Below are positions 23,153 to 31,174 of a stretch of DNA of 50,488 nucleotides, piece by piece. The translations under genes and the position numbers were made by a program. Below the pieces are notes generated by a model. The model had not been told where the DNA came from, did no database searches, and saw only the letters and a program-made list of their open reading frames with translations. Each line of letters opens with the position of its first letter. The stretch's first letter is position 1. Source of the stretch: DASYTH01 sp035762905 (lineage in GTDB: Bacteria > Actinomycetota > Actinomycetes > Mycobacteriales > Pseudonocardiaceae); contig NZ_DASUCC010000089.1 of the NCBI RefSeq assembly GCF_035762905.1, forward strand, positions 1 to 50,488, given 5' to 3'.

Positions 23153-24313
23153 ATGACGCACTTCAACAGCTACCAGAACGAGATCTACCTGCAGGGTCTC
23201 GCCGACGCGGTGCCGGCGTTCACCACCGACGCCACGCTGCTCGAGGACGCGGCGCGGGTGGCGATGGAGCCGGGCCCGTTCGGCTATGTGGCCGGCGGCG
23301 CCGGGTCGGGCGCGACCGTGCGGGCCAACCGGGAGGCGTTCGACCGGTGGCGGATCGTGCCGCGGATGCTCACCGACGCCACCACCCGGGACCTGTCGTG
23401 CACCGTGCTCGGCACCCCGATGCCAGCCCCGGTGCTGCTCGCTCCCGTTGGCGTGCAGTCGATCCTGCATGCCGACGGCGAGCTCGCCACCGCCCGGGCG
23501 GCCGCGGCGCTCGATCTGACCATGGTGCTGTCCACCGCCTCGTCGAACACGATCGAGGACGTCGCCGCGGCCAACGGGTCCGGCTCGCGGTGGTACCAGC
23601 TGTACTGGCCCAACGACAACGACGTCACGATCAGCCTGCTGAACCGGGCCAAGGCCGCCGGGTTCACGGTGCTGGTGGTCACGCTGGACACCTGGACCCT
23701 GGCCTGGCGCCCGCGTGATCTGGACCAGTCGTACCTGCCGTTCATCCGCGGCATCGGCACCGCGATCCCGTTCTCCGACCCGGCTTTCCTTGCTGGGCTC
23801 GAGAAGACGCCGGAGCAGGACCCGCAGTCGGCGATCCTGCGCTGGATCCCGATGTTCACCGGCACGGACAAGCGCTGGGACCAGCTGCCGTTCCTGCGTG
23901 AGCACTGGGACGGCCCGATCGTGCTGAAGGGCATCCAGTCCGTCGCCGACGCGGCCCGGGCGGTGGCCGCGGGCATGGACGGGATCGTGGTGTCCAACCA
24001 CGGGGGCCGCCAGGTGGACGGCGCGGTCGGCGCGCTGGACGTGCTGCCGGAGATCGTGGCCGTGGTCGGCGAGCAGTTGACCGTGCTGTTCGACTCGGGC
24101 GTGCGCACCGGCGCCGACGTCGTCAAGGCGCTGGCCCTTGGCGCGCGGGCGGTGCTGCTCGGCCGGGTCTACGCCTACGGTTTGGCGTTGGGCGGCGAGG
24201 CCGGCGTCCGGCACGCGCTGCGCACCGTGCTCGCCGACCTGGACTCCACGGTGGCGCTGTCCGGGCACCGCACCCTCGCCGAGTTGAGCCCGGATCTGCT
24301 GCGCCGGTCCTGA
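23153..24313 (+). CDS. FMN-dependent alpha-hydroxyacid oxidase (lactate 2-monooxygenase-like)
   Basis: 386 residues, TIM-barrel flavoenzyme oxidising an L-alpha-hydroxyacid. Seen: PFGYVAGGAGSG, APVGVQSILHADGE, YQLYWPNDND, VLKGIQSVADA with the flavin lysine, and SNHGGRQVDGA containing the active-site His and Arg; the C-terminus has FDSGVRTGADVVKALALGA. Its length and N-terminal segment resemble mycobacterial lactate 2-monooxygenase more than short lactate oxidases. The ATG at 23153 follows AGGAAC. The 3' end is convergent with the polymerase gene. Confidence 0.88.
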   Translation: MTHFNSYQNEIYLQGLADAVPAFTTDATLLEDAARVAMEPGPFGYVAGGAGSGATVRANREAFDRWRIVPRMLTDATTRDLSCTVLGTPMPAPVLLAPVGVQSILHADGELATARAAAALDLTMVLSTASSNTIEDVAAANGSGSRWYQLYWPNDNDVTISLLNRAKAAGFTVLVVTLDTWTLAWRPRDLDQSYLPFIRGIGTAIPFSDPAFLAGLEKTPEQDPQSAILRWIPMFTGTDKRWDQLPFLREHWDGPIVLKGIQSVADAARAVAAGMDGIVVSNHGGRQVDGAVGALDVLPEIVAVVGEQLTVLFDSGVRTGADVVKALALGARAVLLGRVYAYGLALGGEAGVRHALRTVLADLDSTVALSGHRTLAELSPDLLRRS

Positions 24314-24317
24314 CGCC

Positions 24318-25973
24318 TCACTTGGCGTCGGCGTAGCAGTCGACGATGTTGGCCTGTAACGGAAAGCGCACCGGGGTGGGGCCGAAGACCAGGTGGCTGG
24401 CCTCGGCGGCCGCCTTGTCCACTTCGGACGCGACGGTTTCGGCCAGCTCGGCAGGGCAATGGACCAGCACCTCGTCGTGCTGGAAGAACACCACCTCGGC
24501 GCCGGGCGCGGTCAGGGTGAGCCGGCGGCGCAGCGCGGCCAGTACGGTCAGTGCCCAGTCGGCGGCGCTGGCCTGCACCACGAAGTTGCGGGTGAACCGG
24601 CCCCAGTTGCGGGCCGCTTGACGGGACCGGCGCTCGGTGACGTCGTCCTGCTCGGCCGAGCCGGTGAGCGCCCGCCACGCCTCGCTCGGCGGCGGGCTGG
24701 TTCGGCCGAGCCGGGAGCGCACGATCCCGCCGGCCTCGCCGGTTCGCGCGGCCTGCTCCACGTAGTCCACGGCGTGCGGGAACCGCTTGCGCAGCACGGC
24801 GAGCAGCGGACCGGCCCCGCCGCTGGTGCCGCCGTACATCGCCGAGAGCATGGCCACCTTGGCGTGGCCGCGGTCGCCGTCGAAGGCGTCGGCGGCCAGG
24901 CTGGCATAGAGGTCGGCCGACCCGGACACCTCGGCGAGCCGCAGGTCGCCGGACAGCGCCGCGAGCACCCGGGGTTCGAGCTGGGCGGCGTCGGCCGTTA
25001 CCAGCGCCCACCCGGGGTCGGCGCGCACCGCGGTGCGCAGCGTCTTGGGCAGTTGCAGGGCCGCACCGCCCCGGGTCGCCCACCGTCCGGACACCACGCC
25101 GCCGACCACGTACTCCGGCCGGAACCGCCCGGCGCGCACCCAGGAGTCCAGCCAGGTCCAGCCGTGCGCCACCCACAGCCGGGCCAGCTCCTTGTACCGC
25201 AGCAGCGGCGGCACCGCCGGGTGCGACACCTCGCGCAGCACCCAGGCCCGGCTGGACGGCACCTCGATGCCGGCCTTCTTGAACGCCCGGACCACGCTGC
25301 CCGGCGCGTCCGGGTTCACCGCCACCCCGCCGAACGCGGCGCTGATCTCGTCGGCCAGCTCGACCAGCCGGGCCGGCTTGCCCCCGGCCGGCGGCCGCGG
25401 GCCGAGCAGCTCGGTGAGCAGCGCGTCGTGCACGTCGGCCCGCCAAGGCAGGCCGTGATGGGTCATCTCGGCCGCGGCCAGCCCACCGGCCGACTCGGCC
25501 GCGACCAGCAGGCGCAGCCGCTCCGGGTGCGGGTCGGCGTCCAGCCGCCGCTGCTGGTCGGCGTAGACCGCGGCGGCGGCCGCCAGCGGGTCGCCGGCCG
25601 GGACGCTTCCGCGGTCCAGCTCGAAGAGCCCGGGCACCTCCGCGCGGCTGGGCGGCGGCCGGTCGGCGGGCTCGGGCAGGCCGTGCAGCCGGGCGGCGGC
25701 CGCGGCCAGGTTGCGCGGCCGGCCGGGCGTGCCCGCGCAGGCCAGCAGGATGCTCTCGGTGAGAGCCAGGTCGTGGCAGCGGGCCAGCCGCACGCCGGCG
25801 CGCAGCAGGTCGGGGTAGCACTCTTCGGTGGCCGGCAGCACCCAGCGCGGCCGGTCCCGCGCCTCGAGCTCGGCCATGGCGGCGGCCAGGTCGGGCACCG
25901 CGCGGTCGGTGCCGTCCGGCAGCCGCATCCGCCCGGCCCCGCCGGCCTCGGGGAACACCACTACCACCTGCAC
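24318..25973 (-). CDS. family A DNA polymerase (PolA-like, bifunctional exonuclease type)
   Basis: 551 residues, shorter than PolA and lacking the 5'-3' exonuclease domain. Polymerase motif A reads TADAAQLEPRVLAALSGD with a catalytic Asp, motif B is RGHAKVAMLSAMYGG, and motif C is FFQHDEVLVHCP with the second Asp. The N-terminal half corresponds to the proofreading domain, but I could not see its full DEDD set, so exonuclease activity is doubtful. Such stand-alone polymerases are conserved in actinobacteria with an unclear repair role. Confidence 0.88.
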   Translation of the reverse strand: MQVVVVFPEAGGAGRMRLPDGTDRAVPDLAAAMAELEARDRPRWVLPATEECYPDLLRAGVRLARCHDLALTESILLACAGTPGRPRNLAAAAARLHGLPEPADRPPPSRAEVPGLFELDRGSVPAGDPLAAAAAVYADQQRRLDADPHPERLRLLVAAESAGGLAAAEMTHHGLPWRADVHDALLTELLGPRPPAGGKPARLVELADEISAAFGGVAVNPDAPGSVVRAFKKAGIEVPSSRAWVLREVSHPAVPPLLRYKELARLWVAHGWTWLDSWVRAGRFRPEYVVGGVVSGRWATRGGAALQLPKTLRTAVRADPGWALVTADAAQLEPRVLAALSGDLRLAEVSGSADLYASLAADAFDGDRGHAKVAMLSAMYGGTSGGAGPLLAVLRKRFPHAVDYVEQAARTGEAGGIVRSRLGRTSPPPSEAWRALTGSAEQDDVTERRSRQAARNWGRFTRNFVVQASAADWALTVLAALRRRLTLTAPGAEVVFFQHDEVLVHCPAELAETVASEVDKAAAEASHLVFGPTPVRFPLQANIVDCYADAK

Positions 25974-26133
25974 TAGTCCGCCTCTCCGGAGTTAACTGTT
26001 GTTGTTGCGGTCCAGCCGGTGGTGCGGTTAGCGGGGTGATGGTGGCTGGGTTGCGTCACGGTGCCCCTGAGGTTGCGTTGGTTGGGGCGAGACTTGCCTC
26101 GATGATTTTCTGGGCACGCCCTAGTCTGGGCCC

Positions 26134-26544
26134 ATGGATCTGGATCAGGCTCGAGAGGTGTTGCGCGGCCAGCACCGGGCCGTGCTGGCGACCACCCGAT
26201 CGGACGGCGCCCCGCAGATGACGCCGGTGACGGTGGCGGTGGACGACGAGGGCCATGCGGTGATCAGCAGCCGGGAGACCGCGTACAAGGTCCGCAACCT
26301 GCGCCGGGACCCGCGGGCCTGGCTGTGCTCGATGCCGGACGCCTTCTACGGCAACTGGATCCAGGTCGAGGGCCGGGCGCAGATCGTCTCGCTGCCCGAG
26401 GCGATGGACGGCCTGATCGCCTACTACCGCTCGATCAGCGGCGAGCACCCCGACTGGGACGAGTACCGCGAGGCCATGCGCACCGAGAAGCGCTGCCTGA
26501 TCCGGATCGACATCACCCGCGCCGGCCCGGACCGCCAGGGCTGA
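26134..26544 (+). CDS. PPOX-class F420-dependent oxidoreductase
   Basis: 136-residue split beta-barrel protein of the pyridoxamine-oxidase-like superfamily. Seen: HRAVLATTRSDGAPQMTPV, the AYKVRNLRRDPRAWLC strand-helix that usually carries Lys/Arg residues binding F420 or FMN phosphate, and WIQVEGRA. Actinobacterial proteins with this pattern mostly use F420. It stands alone; substrate unknown. The start at the ATG 26134 fits the family. Confidence 0.85.
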   Translation: MDLDQAREVLRGQHRAVLATTRSDGAPQMTPVTVAVDDEGHAVISSRETAYKVRNLRRDPRAWLCSMPDAFYGNWIQVEGRAQIVSLPEAMDGLIAYYRSISGEHPDWDEYREAMRTEKRCLIRIDITRAGPDRQG

Positions 26545-26553
26545 GCCGACCGG

Positions 26554-27570
26554 TCAGTAGTGCGTGATGACGTCCCGGCCGAACCGGGCCATCTCCTCGT
26601 GCTGCGGTGAGAACTGGAGCAGCATCAGGTCGACGCCGGCCTCCTCGTAGGCGCGGATCCGGGCGGTGATCTGCTCCGGGGTGCCGACCAGGCCGGCGCG
26701 CAGCCCGCGGTTGGACACGCTGTACTCGCGCAGGGTCACCTCGGACTCCAGATGCGAGCCCTCGACGAAGTCCCGGTAGGAGGCGTACGCCTCGGGCGAG
26801 GAGCGCACGTCCAGGATCCGGTCCAGCTCGGCCTGCGCCTGCTCCTCGGTGTCCCGGCAGATCACGTAGCCGGACACGCCGAAGATCATCGGTTCCCGGC
26901 CGGCGTCGGCCCGCCGCTTGCTCAGGTCGGCGACCTTGCCGGCGATCACCTCGGGCGGGTCGCCGTGCATCACGTAGGCGTCGCCGTAGCTCGAGATGAT
27001 CTCCTTGGCCTTGGGCGACTCGCCGCCCATGTAGACGGTCGGCACCCGGGACGGCTTGGGCTCCAGGATGGCGGCCTCGAAGTCGTAGAGCGCGCCGTGG
27101 TGGGTCACGGTGTCCTCGGTGAGCAGCCGGCGCAGCACGCCGAGCCATTCCTCGGTCCGCGCGTAGCGGGCGTCGTGCAGGTCGAACGGCGCACCGTACT
27201 GGGCCGCCTCGTCCTTCCACCACGAGGACACCACGTTGAGCGACAACCGGCCGGGCGCGATGGTGTCCAAAGTAGACAAAGCCTTGGCGGTCTGCGCGGG
27301 GGAGTGGTAGTTCGGCCGCACGGCGAGCATCAGCTCGAGCGTCCGGGTGACCGCGGCGACGGCCGGTGCGAGCGACCAGGCGTCCAGCGCGGGCGCCCGG
27401 TGTCCCTTGATGTCGTTGAGGTTCAGCTCGGCGATCAGGGTCAGGTCGAACCCGTGCCGCTCGCTGTCCACCACCAGATCCCTGATGTAGGGCCAGGAGA
27501 TGTTCATGCCCTCGTCCGCGACGTTGCGCAGCCAGCCGCCGAACACCGGCATCCAGTAACCGAATCTCAT
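26554..27570 (-). CDS. LLM-class FMN-dependent monooxygenase (SfnG/SsuD-like)
   Basis: 338-residue luciferase-like TIM barrel. Features: FGYWMPVFGGW at the N-terminus, ERHGFDLTLIAE, NVVSSWWKDE, GRLSLN and TVYMGGESPKAKE, typical of alkanesulfonate and dimethylsulfone monooxygenases using FMNH2. Its ATG directly abuts the TAG of the ATP-grasp gene, so the two are co-translated. No flavin reductase is adjacent. The likely role is oxidative C-S or C-N cleavage, or modification of the product of the ATP-grasp enzyme. Confidence 0.88.
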   Translation of the reverse strand: MRFGYWMPVFGGWLRNVADEGMNISWPYIRDLVVDSERHGFDLTLIAELNLNDIKGHRAPALDAWSLAPAVAAVTRTLELMLAVRPNYHSPAQTAKALSTLDTIAPGRLSLNVVSSWWKDEAAQYGAPFDLHDARYARTEEWLGVLRRLLTEDTVTHHGALYDFEAAILEPKPSRVPTVYMGGESPKAKEIISSYGDAYVMHGDPPEVIAGKVADLSKRRADAGREPMIFGVSGYVICRDTEEQAQAELDRILDVRSSPEAYASYRDFVEGSHLESEVTLREYSVSNRGLRAGLVGTPEQITARIRAYEEAGVDLMLLQFSPQHEEMARFGRDVITHY

Positions 27571-28470
27571 CTAGAGTCCCGCCTCCCGCGCCAGAAACCG
27601 GGCGATCATCCGTGGTCCCGAGCGGGGCGCGACCGCCTCCACTTCGGGGTTGTAGTTGGTGTTGGTGTTGATGTCGTAGGTGACCAGCCGGCCGTCCACG
27701 GTCTCGATGAACTCGAACCCGGCGATCTCGATGCCGTGCCGGCGGGCGAACTCCAGGTACCGCGCGACGATCGGGTGCTCGTCGAAGCCCTCGCGCAGCG
27801 CGAACAGCGACCCGCCGCCGGTAGCGCACGCGTCCGCCGGGCACAGCTCGAACCCGCCCCGGGCCACGTCGGCGGTGATGGCGTAGACCAGCTCGCCGCC
27901 GACCACCTCGACCCGGGTGATGAACGGCTGCGCCGGCCGGACGTACTCCTGCACCAGGGTGATCCCGTCCACCGGCGGCTCAAGCTCGGCGGTGGCCAGC
28001 TCGTCGACCGAGTCGAACCGGCGCACGCCGAGGCCCTTGCCGCCCTGGTTGTGCTTGACCACCAGCGGCGTCGGCAGCTTCCCTGCCGCCGCAAGGAGTT
28101 CGGACGTCCCCGCGGTGCCGTTGACGATGGCGATGGTGCGCGGCACGTCGAAGCCCGCCGCGCGCAGCGCGGTCAGCTGGTCGACCTTGCTCATCTCCAG
28201 CTCGAGTACCCGGCGGCCGTTGACCACCCGGCGTCCGGCCGCCGCCAGCCAGGACAGCACGGCCCGGGTGTGGTCCTTGGCGTGCACGTGCCCGCGGGTG
28301 TGTGCGGAAGCGCTCATCCGCGACCAGAACACCCCGGGCGGCGGCGCGTCGGCCAGCTCCAGCGACCCGTCGCCGAGCAGCCAGGGCTCGTGCGGCACGC
28401 CCTCGGCGTCGAACGCGGCCGCGAACGGCGGGTACCAGTCCGGGTTCTCGTGCAGCACGTACACCTTCAT
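27571..28470 (-). CDS. ATP-grasp ligase (RimK-like)
   Basis: 299 residues. An ATP-grasp fold protein that would join a carboxylate to an amine. Seen: LELEMSKVDQLTALRAAGFDV (entry to the ATP domain), VVKHNQGGKGLGVRRF (ATP-binding loop), VQEYVRP, and a metal site in FEFIETVDGRLVTYDINTNTN near residue 270. The ATG at 28470 overlaps the TetR stop by 4 nt. Substrates are unknown; the small N-terminal domain (VYVLHENPDW) differs from RimK proper. Confidence 0.85.
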   Translation of the reverse strand: MKVYVLHENPDWYPPFAAAFDAEGVPHEPWLLGDGSLELADAPPPGVFWSRMSASAHTRGHVHAKDHTRAVLSWLAAAGRRVVNGRRVLELEMSKVDQLTALRAAGFDVPRTIAIVNGTAGTSELLAAAGKLPTPLVVKHNQGGKGLGVRRFDSVDELATAELEPPVDGITLVQEYVRPAQPFITRVEVVGGELVYAITADVARGGFELCPADACATGGGSLFALREGFDEHPIVARYLEFARRHGIEIAGFEFIETVDGRLVTYDINTNTNYNPEVEAVAPRSGPRMIARFLAREAGL

Positions 28471-29069
28471 CGGGTGGATTCTCCCTTCGCCGCGCCGATC
28501 ACCCGGTGCAGGGTCTCGGTAAGCAGGTTCACCAGACCGTCCCGGTCGGACGGCTCCCGGCCGGTCCAGGCGATGGCCAGTTCTTCGGCGAACGACCACC
28601 AGGCGCGGATCACCATCTCCACCTCGGCGATCGGCTGTTCGCCGCCGAGCGCCTCGATCACCTTGCCGGCCAGGGCGTCCTGGGTGCTGTCGTGGATGGA
28701 CCGGACCCAGTCGTCCGCGCCGGGCCTGCGGAACAGCGCGACGTAGGCCTCCCGGCGCCGCTCGAAGTAGCGAACGTAGTTGTCCACCATGGCCCGGATC
28801 CGCGCTTCAGGCGGGCCGGCCGGGTCGGGGGCGACCTGACGCAGCAGCCGGCGGCCGGCCGCCCGTACCACGGCGGCGTAGTAGTCCTGCTTGGTGTCGA
28901 AGTAGTGGAAAAGCAAGCTGCGGGAGATGCCGGCGGACGCGGCCACCTCGTCGACGGTGATCTGGTGGATCGGCCGGGTGGCGAGCATCCGCAGCCCGAT
29001 GCCGATCAGCTGCCGGCGGCGGTCCTGCGCGTCCAGCCTGGTGCGCGGTGTGCTCTGCGCAACAACCAC
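28467..29069 (-). CDS. TetR-family transcriptional regulator
   Basis: 200 residues. Residues about 15-60 hold the HTH: RQLIGIGLRMLA, then HQITVDEVAASAGISRSLLFHYFDTKQDYYAA. The rest is a ligand-binding helical domain. The GTG at 29069 is preferred, since GGGAGGT lies just upstream and the longer frame to 29132 would run through the operator. The gene overlaps the ATP-grasp gene by 4 nt and is divergent from the acyl-CoA dehydrogenase operon. Two palindromes in the spacer make it the probable regulator of both operons. Confidence 0.9.
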   Translation of the reverse strand: MVVAQSTPRTRLDAQDRRRQLIGIGLRMLATRPIHQITVDEVAASAGISRSLLFHYFDTKQDYYAAVVRAAGRRLLRQVAPDPAGPPEARIRAMVDNYVRYFERRREAYVALFRRPGADDWVRSIHDSTQDALAGKVIEALGGEQPIAEVEMVIRAWWSFAEELAIAWTGREPSDRDGLVNLLTETLHRVIGAAKGESTR

Positions 29070-29084
29070 CTGACCTCCCGGCAC

Positions 29085-29103
29085 TATTGAGCATTGCTCG
29101 ATA
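29085..29103. promoter_or_regulatory. TetR operator 1
   Basis: TATTGAGCATTGCTCGATA, a near-perfect palindrome around TTGAGCATTGCTCGA. It lies 16 bp upstream of the TetR GTG and pairs with the second site at 29118. Confidence 0.7.
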
Positions 29104-29117
29104 GCCAGAGTAGCTTG

Positions 29118-29132
29118 TTGAGCAATGCTCAA
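29118..29132. promoter_or_regulatory. TetR operator 2
   Basis: TTGAGCAATGCTCAA, a perfect palindrome apart from its central base, 20 bp before the acyl-CoA dehydrogenase ATG. The centres of the two sites are 31 bp apart, about three helical turns, which suits two dimers on one DNA face. Confidence 0.75.
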
Positions 29133-29152
29133 CTCCGCATGAGGGAGCGCTC

Positions 29153-30367
29153 ATGGACTTCGGACGGTCGGCGAAGGCTTCGGACTACATCGAGCGGGTG
29201 GGCGAGTTCATCCGTACCGAGATCGATCCGGTGGAGGCCGACTACTGGCGCGCGGTGCGGGCCGATGGCGACGGGTTCACGGTGCCGCCGATCATGGAGG
29301 AGCTCAAGGCCAAGGCGCGCGGGCAGGGCCTGTGGAACCTGTTCCTGCCGGACGAGACCCACGGCGCCGGGCTGACCAACGTCGAGTACGCCTCGCTGGC
29401 CGAGCTGATGGGCCGGTCCTCGATCGCCTCCGAGGTGTTCAACTGCAGCGCGCCGGACACCGGCAACATGGAGGTGCTGCACCTCTACGGCAGCGAGCAG
29501 CAGAAGCGGACCTGGCTGGATCCGTTGCTGCGCGGGGAGATCCGCTCGGTGTTCTGCATGACCGAGCCCGAGGTCGCCTCCTCGGACGCCACCAACATGG
29601 CGGCCACCGCCGTGGTCAAGGACGACCAGATCGTGCTCAACGGCCGCAAGTGGTTCTCCAGCGGCATCGGCCACCCGATGGCCAAGGTCGCCATCTTCAT
29701 GGGCCTGACCGACGCGGACGCGCCGCGCTACGCCCAGCACTCGATGGTGCTGGTGCCGCTGGACAGCCCGGGCCTCGAGGTGAAGCGGCTGCTGCCGGTG
29801 TTCGGCCGGCTGGACGAGCCGCACGGACACGGCGAAGTGATCTTCAACGATGTCCGGCTGCCGCTGGACTCGGTGATCGCCGGCCCCGGCCGCGGGTTCG
29901 AGATCGCGCAGGGCCGGCTCGGTCCCGGCCGCATCCACCACTGCATGCGGCTGATCGGGCTGTCCGAGAAGGCCCTCGAGTTGGCCTGCAAGCGGGCCAC
30001 CGAGCGGGTGGCGTTCGGCAAGCCGCTCGCCGACCTCGGCGGCAACCGGGAGCGGATCGCCAAGGCCCGGATCGCCATCAACCAGGCCCGGCTGCTGGTC
30101 CTCTACACCGCCTGGAAGCTGGACACCGAGGGCCTGCGCGGTGCCCGCAGCGAGGTCTCGCAGATCAAGGTCGTGGTCCCGAACGTGGCCACCGAGGTGA
30201 TCGACATGGCCATCCAGCTGCACGGCGCGGCCGGTGTGACCGACGACTTCCCGCTCGCCGCCGCCTACACCGGCGCCCGGTCGCTGCGCCTGGCCGACGG
30301 GCCGGACGAGGTGCACCTGCACCTGGTGGCGCGCCAGGAGCTGAAGCCCTACGGAGCCGCCCGGTGA
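29153..30367 (+). CDS. acyl-CoA dehydrogenase (ACAD10/11- or LvaC-like)
   Basis: 404 residues, FAD enzyme. Seen: VFCMTEPEVASSDATNM (FAD and substrate loop), KWFSSGIGHP, RVAFGKPLADLG (FAD-binding Arg and Phe), QLHGAAGVTDDFPLA and the end RLADGPDEVHLHLVAR. The pattern is that of the ACAD11-type subgroup, which acts with an APH-like kinase encoded here two genes downstream. ATG at 29153 follows AGGGAG and sits beside the TetR operators. GTGA overlap with the SDR gene shows an operon. Confidence 0.9.
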   Translation: MDFGRSAKASDYIERVGEFIRTEIDPVEADYWRAVRADGDGFTVPPIMEELKAKARGQGLWNLFLPDETHGAGLTNVEYASLAELMGRSSIASEVFNCSAPDTGNMEVLHLYGSEQQKRTWLDPLLRGEIRSVFCMTEPEVASSDATNMAATAVVKDDQIVLNGRKWFSSGIGHPMAKVAIFMGLTDADAPRYAQHSMVLVPLDSPGLEVKRLLPVFGRLDEPHGHGEVIFNDVRLPLDSVIAGPGRGFEIAQGRLGPGRIHHCMRLIGLSEKALELACKRATERVAFGKPLADLGGNRERIAKARIAINQARLLVLYTAWKLDTEGLRGARSEVSQIKVVVPNVATEVIDMAIQLHGAAGVTDDFPLAAAYTGARSLRLADGPDEVHLHLVARQELKPYGAAR

Positions 30368-31167
30368 GTCGACGAATCCTGATCACCGGAGCCGGTTCCG
30401 GCCTCGGCAGGGCGATGGCCACCGTGTTCGGCGATCCGGAGACCCGGCTGCTGGTGTCCGATGTGGACGCGACGGCCGCGGAGGCGGTGGCCAAGGAACT
30501 GGACGCCGCCTTCCTCCCGCTCGACGTCACAGACGACGCGGCCTGGCTGGCCGCCCGGCAGTGGTGCGAGCGCGAGTGGGGCGGCCTCGACGTGCTGGTC
30601 AACAACGCCGGAGTGGCATCCAGCGGGCGGTTCGAGCGGATCCCGCTTGAGGACTGGGACTGGATCCTGGACATCAACCTGATGGGTGTGGTGCGCGGGT
30701 GCCGGACGTTCGTGCCCCTGTTCAAGCAGCAGCGCTCCGGACACCTGGTCAACGTCGCGTCCCTGGCCGCGATCATGAACCTGCCGGCGATGTCCTCCTA
30801 CAACGTGACCAAGGCCGGGGTGCTGGCGCTGTCCGAGACCCTGCGGCATGAACTCGCGCCCTACGGGATCGCCACCACCGTGGTGTGTCCGGGGTTCGTC
30901 AAGACCAACATCATCGACCGGTCCCGGGACGCCGATCCGGCGCTGACCGAGATCACGAAGAAGCTGGTGGAGTCCGCCAAGGTCACGCCGGAGGACGTCG
31001 CCCGCCAGGTGTGGGCGGCGGTCCACGGCAGGACGTTCATGGTGAACACGCACGCCGACGGTCGTCGGTCCGCTCGGCTCAAGCGGTACCTGCCGGGTGT
31101 GGTCGACCGGCAGGTTGCCCGATACTGGTCACGCGTCCAGAAGAAGCTGGGCGGCGAGACCAGCTGA
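30364..31167 (+). CDS. short-chain dehydrogenase/reductase
   Basis: 267 residues from a GTG overlapping the upstream stop by 4 nt. Classical SDR: ITGAGSGLGRAMA for NAD(P), NNAG motif in VLVNNAGVASSG, catalytic Ser in NVASLAAI, and YNVTK for the YxxxK pair. The C-terminus carries a basic tail (RLKRYLPGVVDRQVARYW) seen in lipid-acting SDRs. In a levulinate-type pathway it could interconvert 4-oxo and 4-hydroxyacyl-CoA. Confidence 0.88.
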   Translation: MSRRILITGAGSGLGRAMATVFGDPETRLLVSDVDATAAEAVAKELDAAFLPLDVTDDAAWLAARQWCEREWGGLDVLVNNAGVASSGRFERIPLEDWDWILDINLMGVVRGCRTFVPLFKQQRSGHLVNVASLAAIMNLPAMSSYNVTKAGVLALSETLRHELAPYGIATTVVCPGFVKTNIIDRSRDADPALTEITKKLVESAKVTPEDVARQVWAAVHGRTFMVNTHADGRRSARLKRYLPGVVDRQVARYWSRVQKKLGGETS

Positions 31168-31174
31168 GGATCCC

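Noticed and set aside
24393..25976. Long plus-strand frame opposite the family A polymerase
   Set aside because: The polymerase motifs A, B and C are on the minus strand; the other frame is low-complexity.
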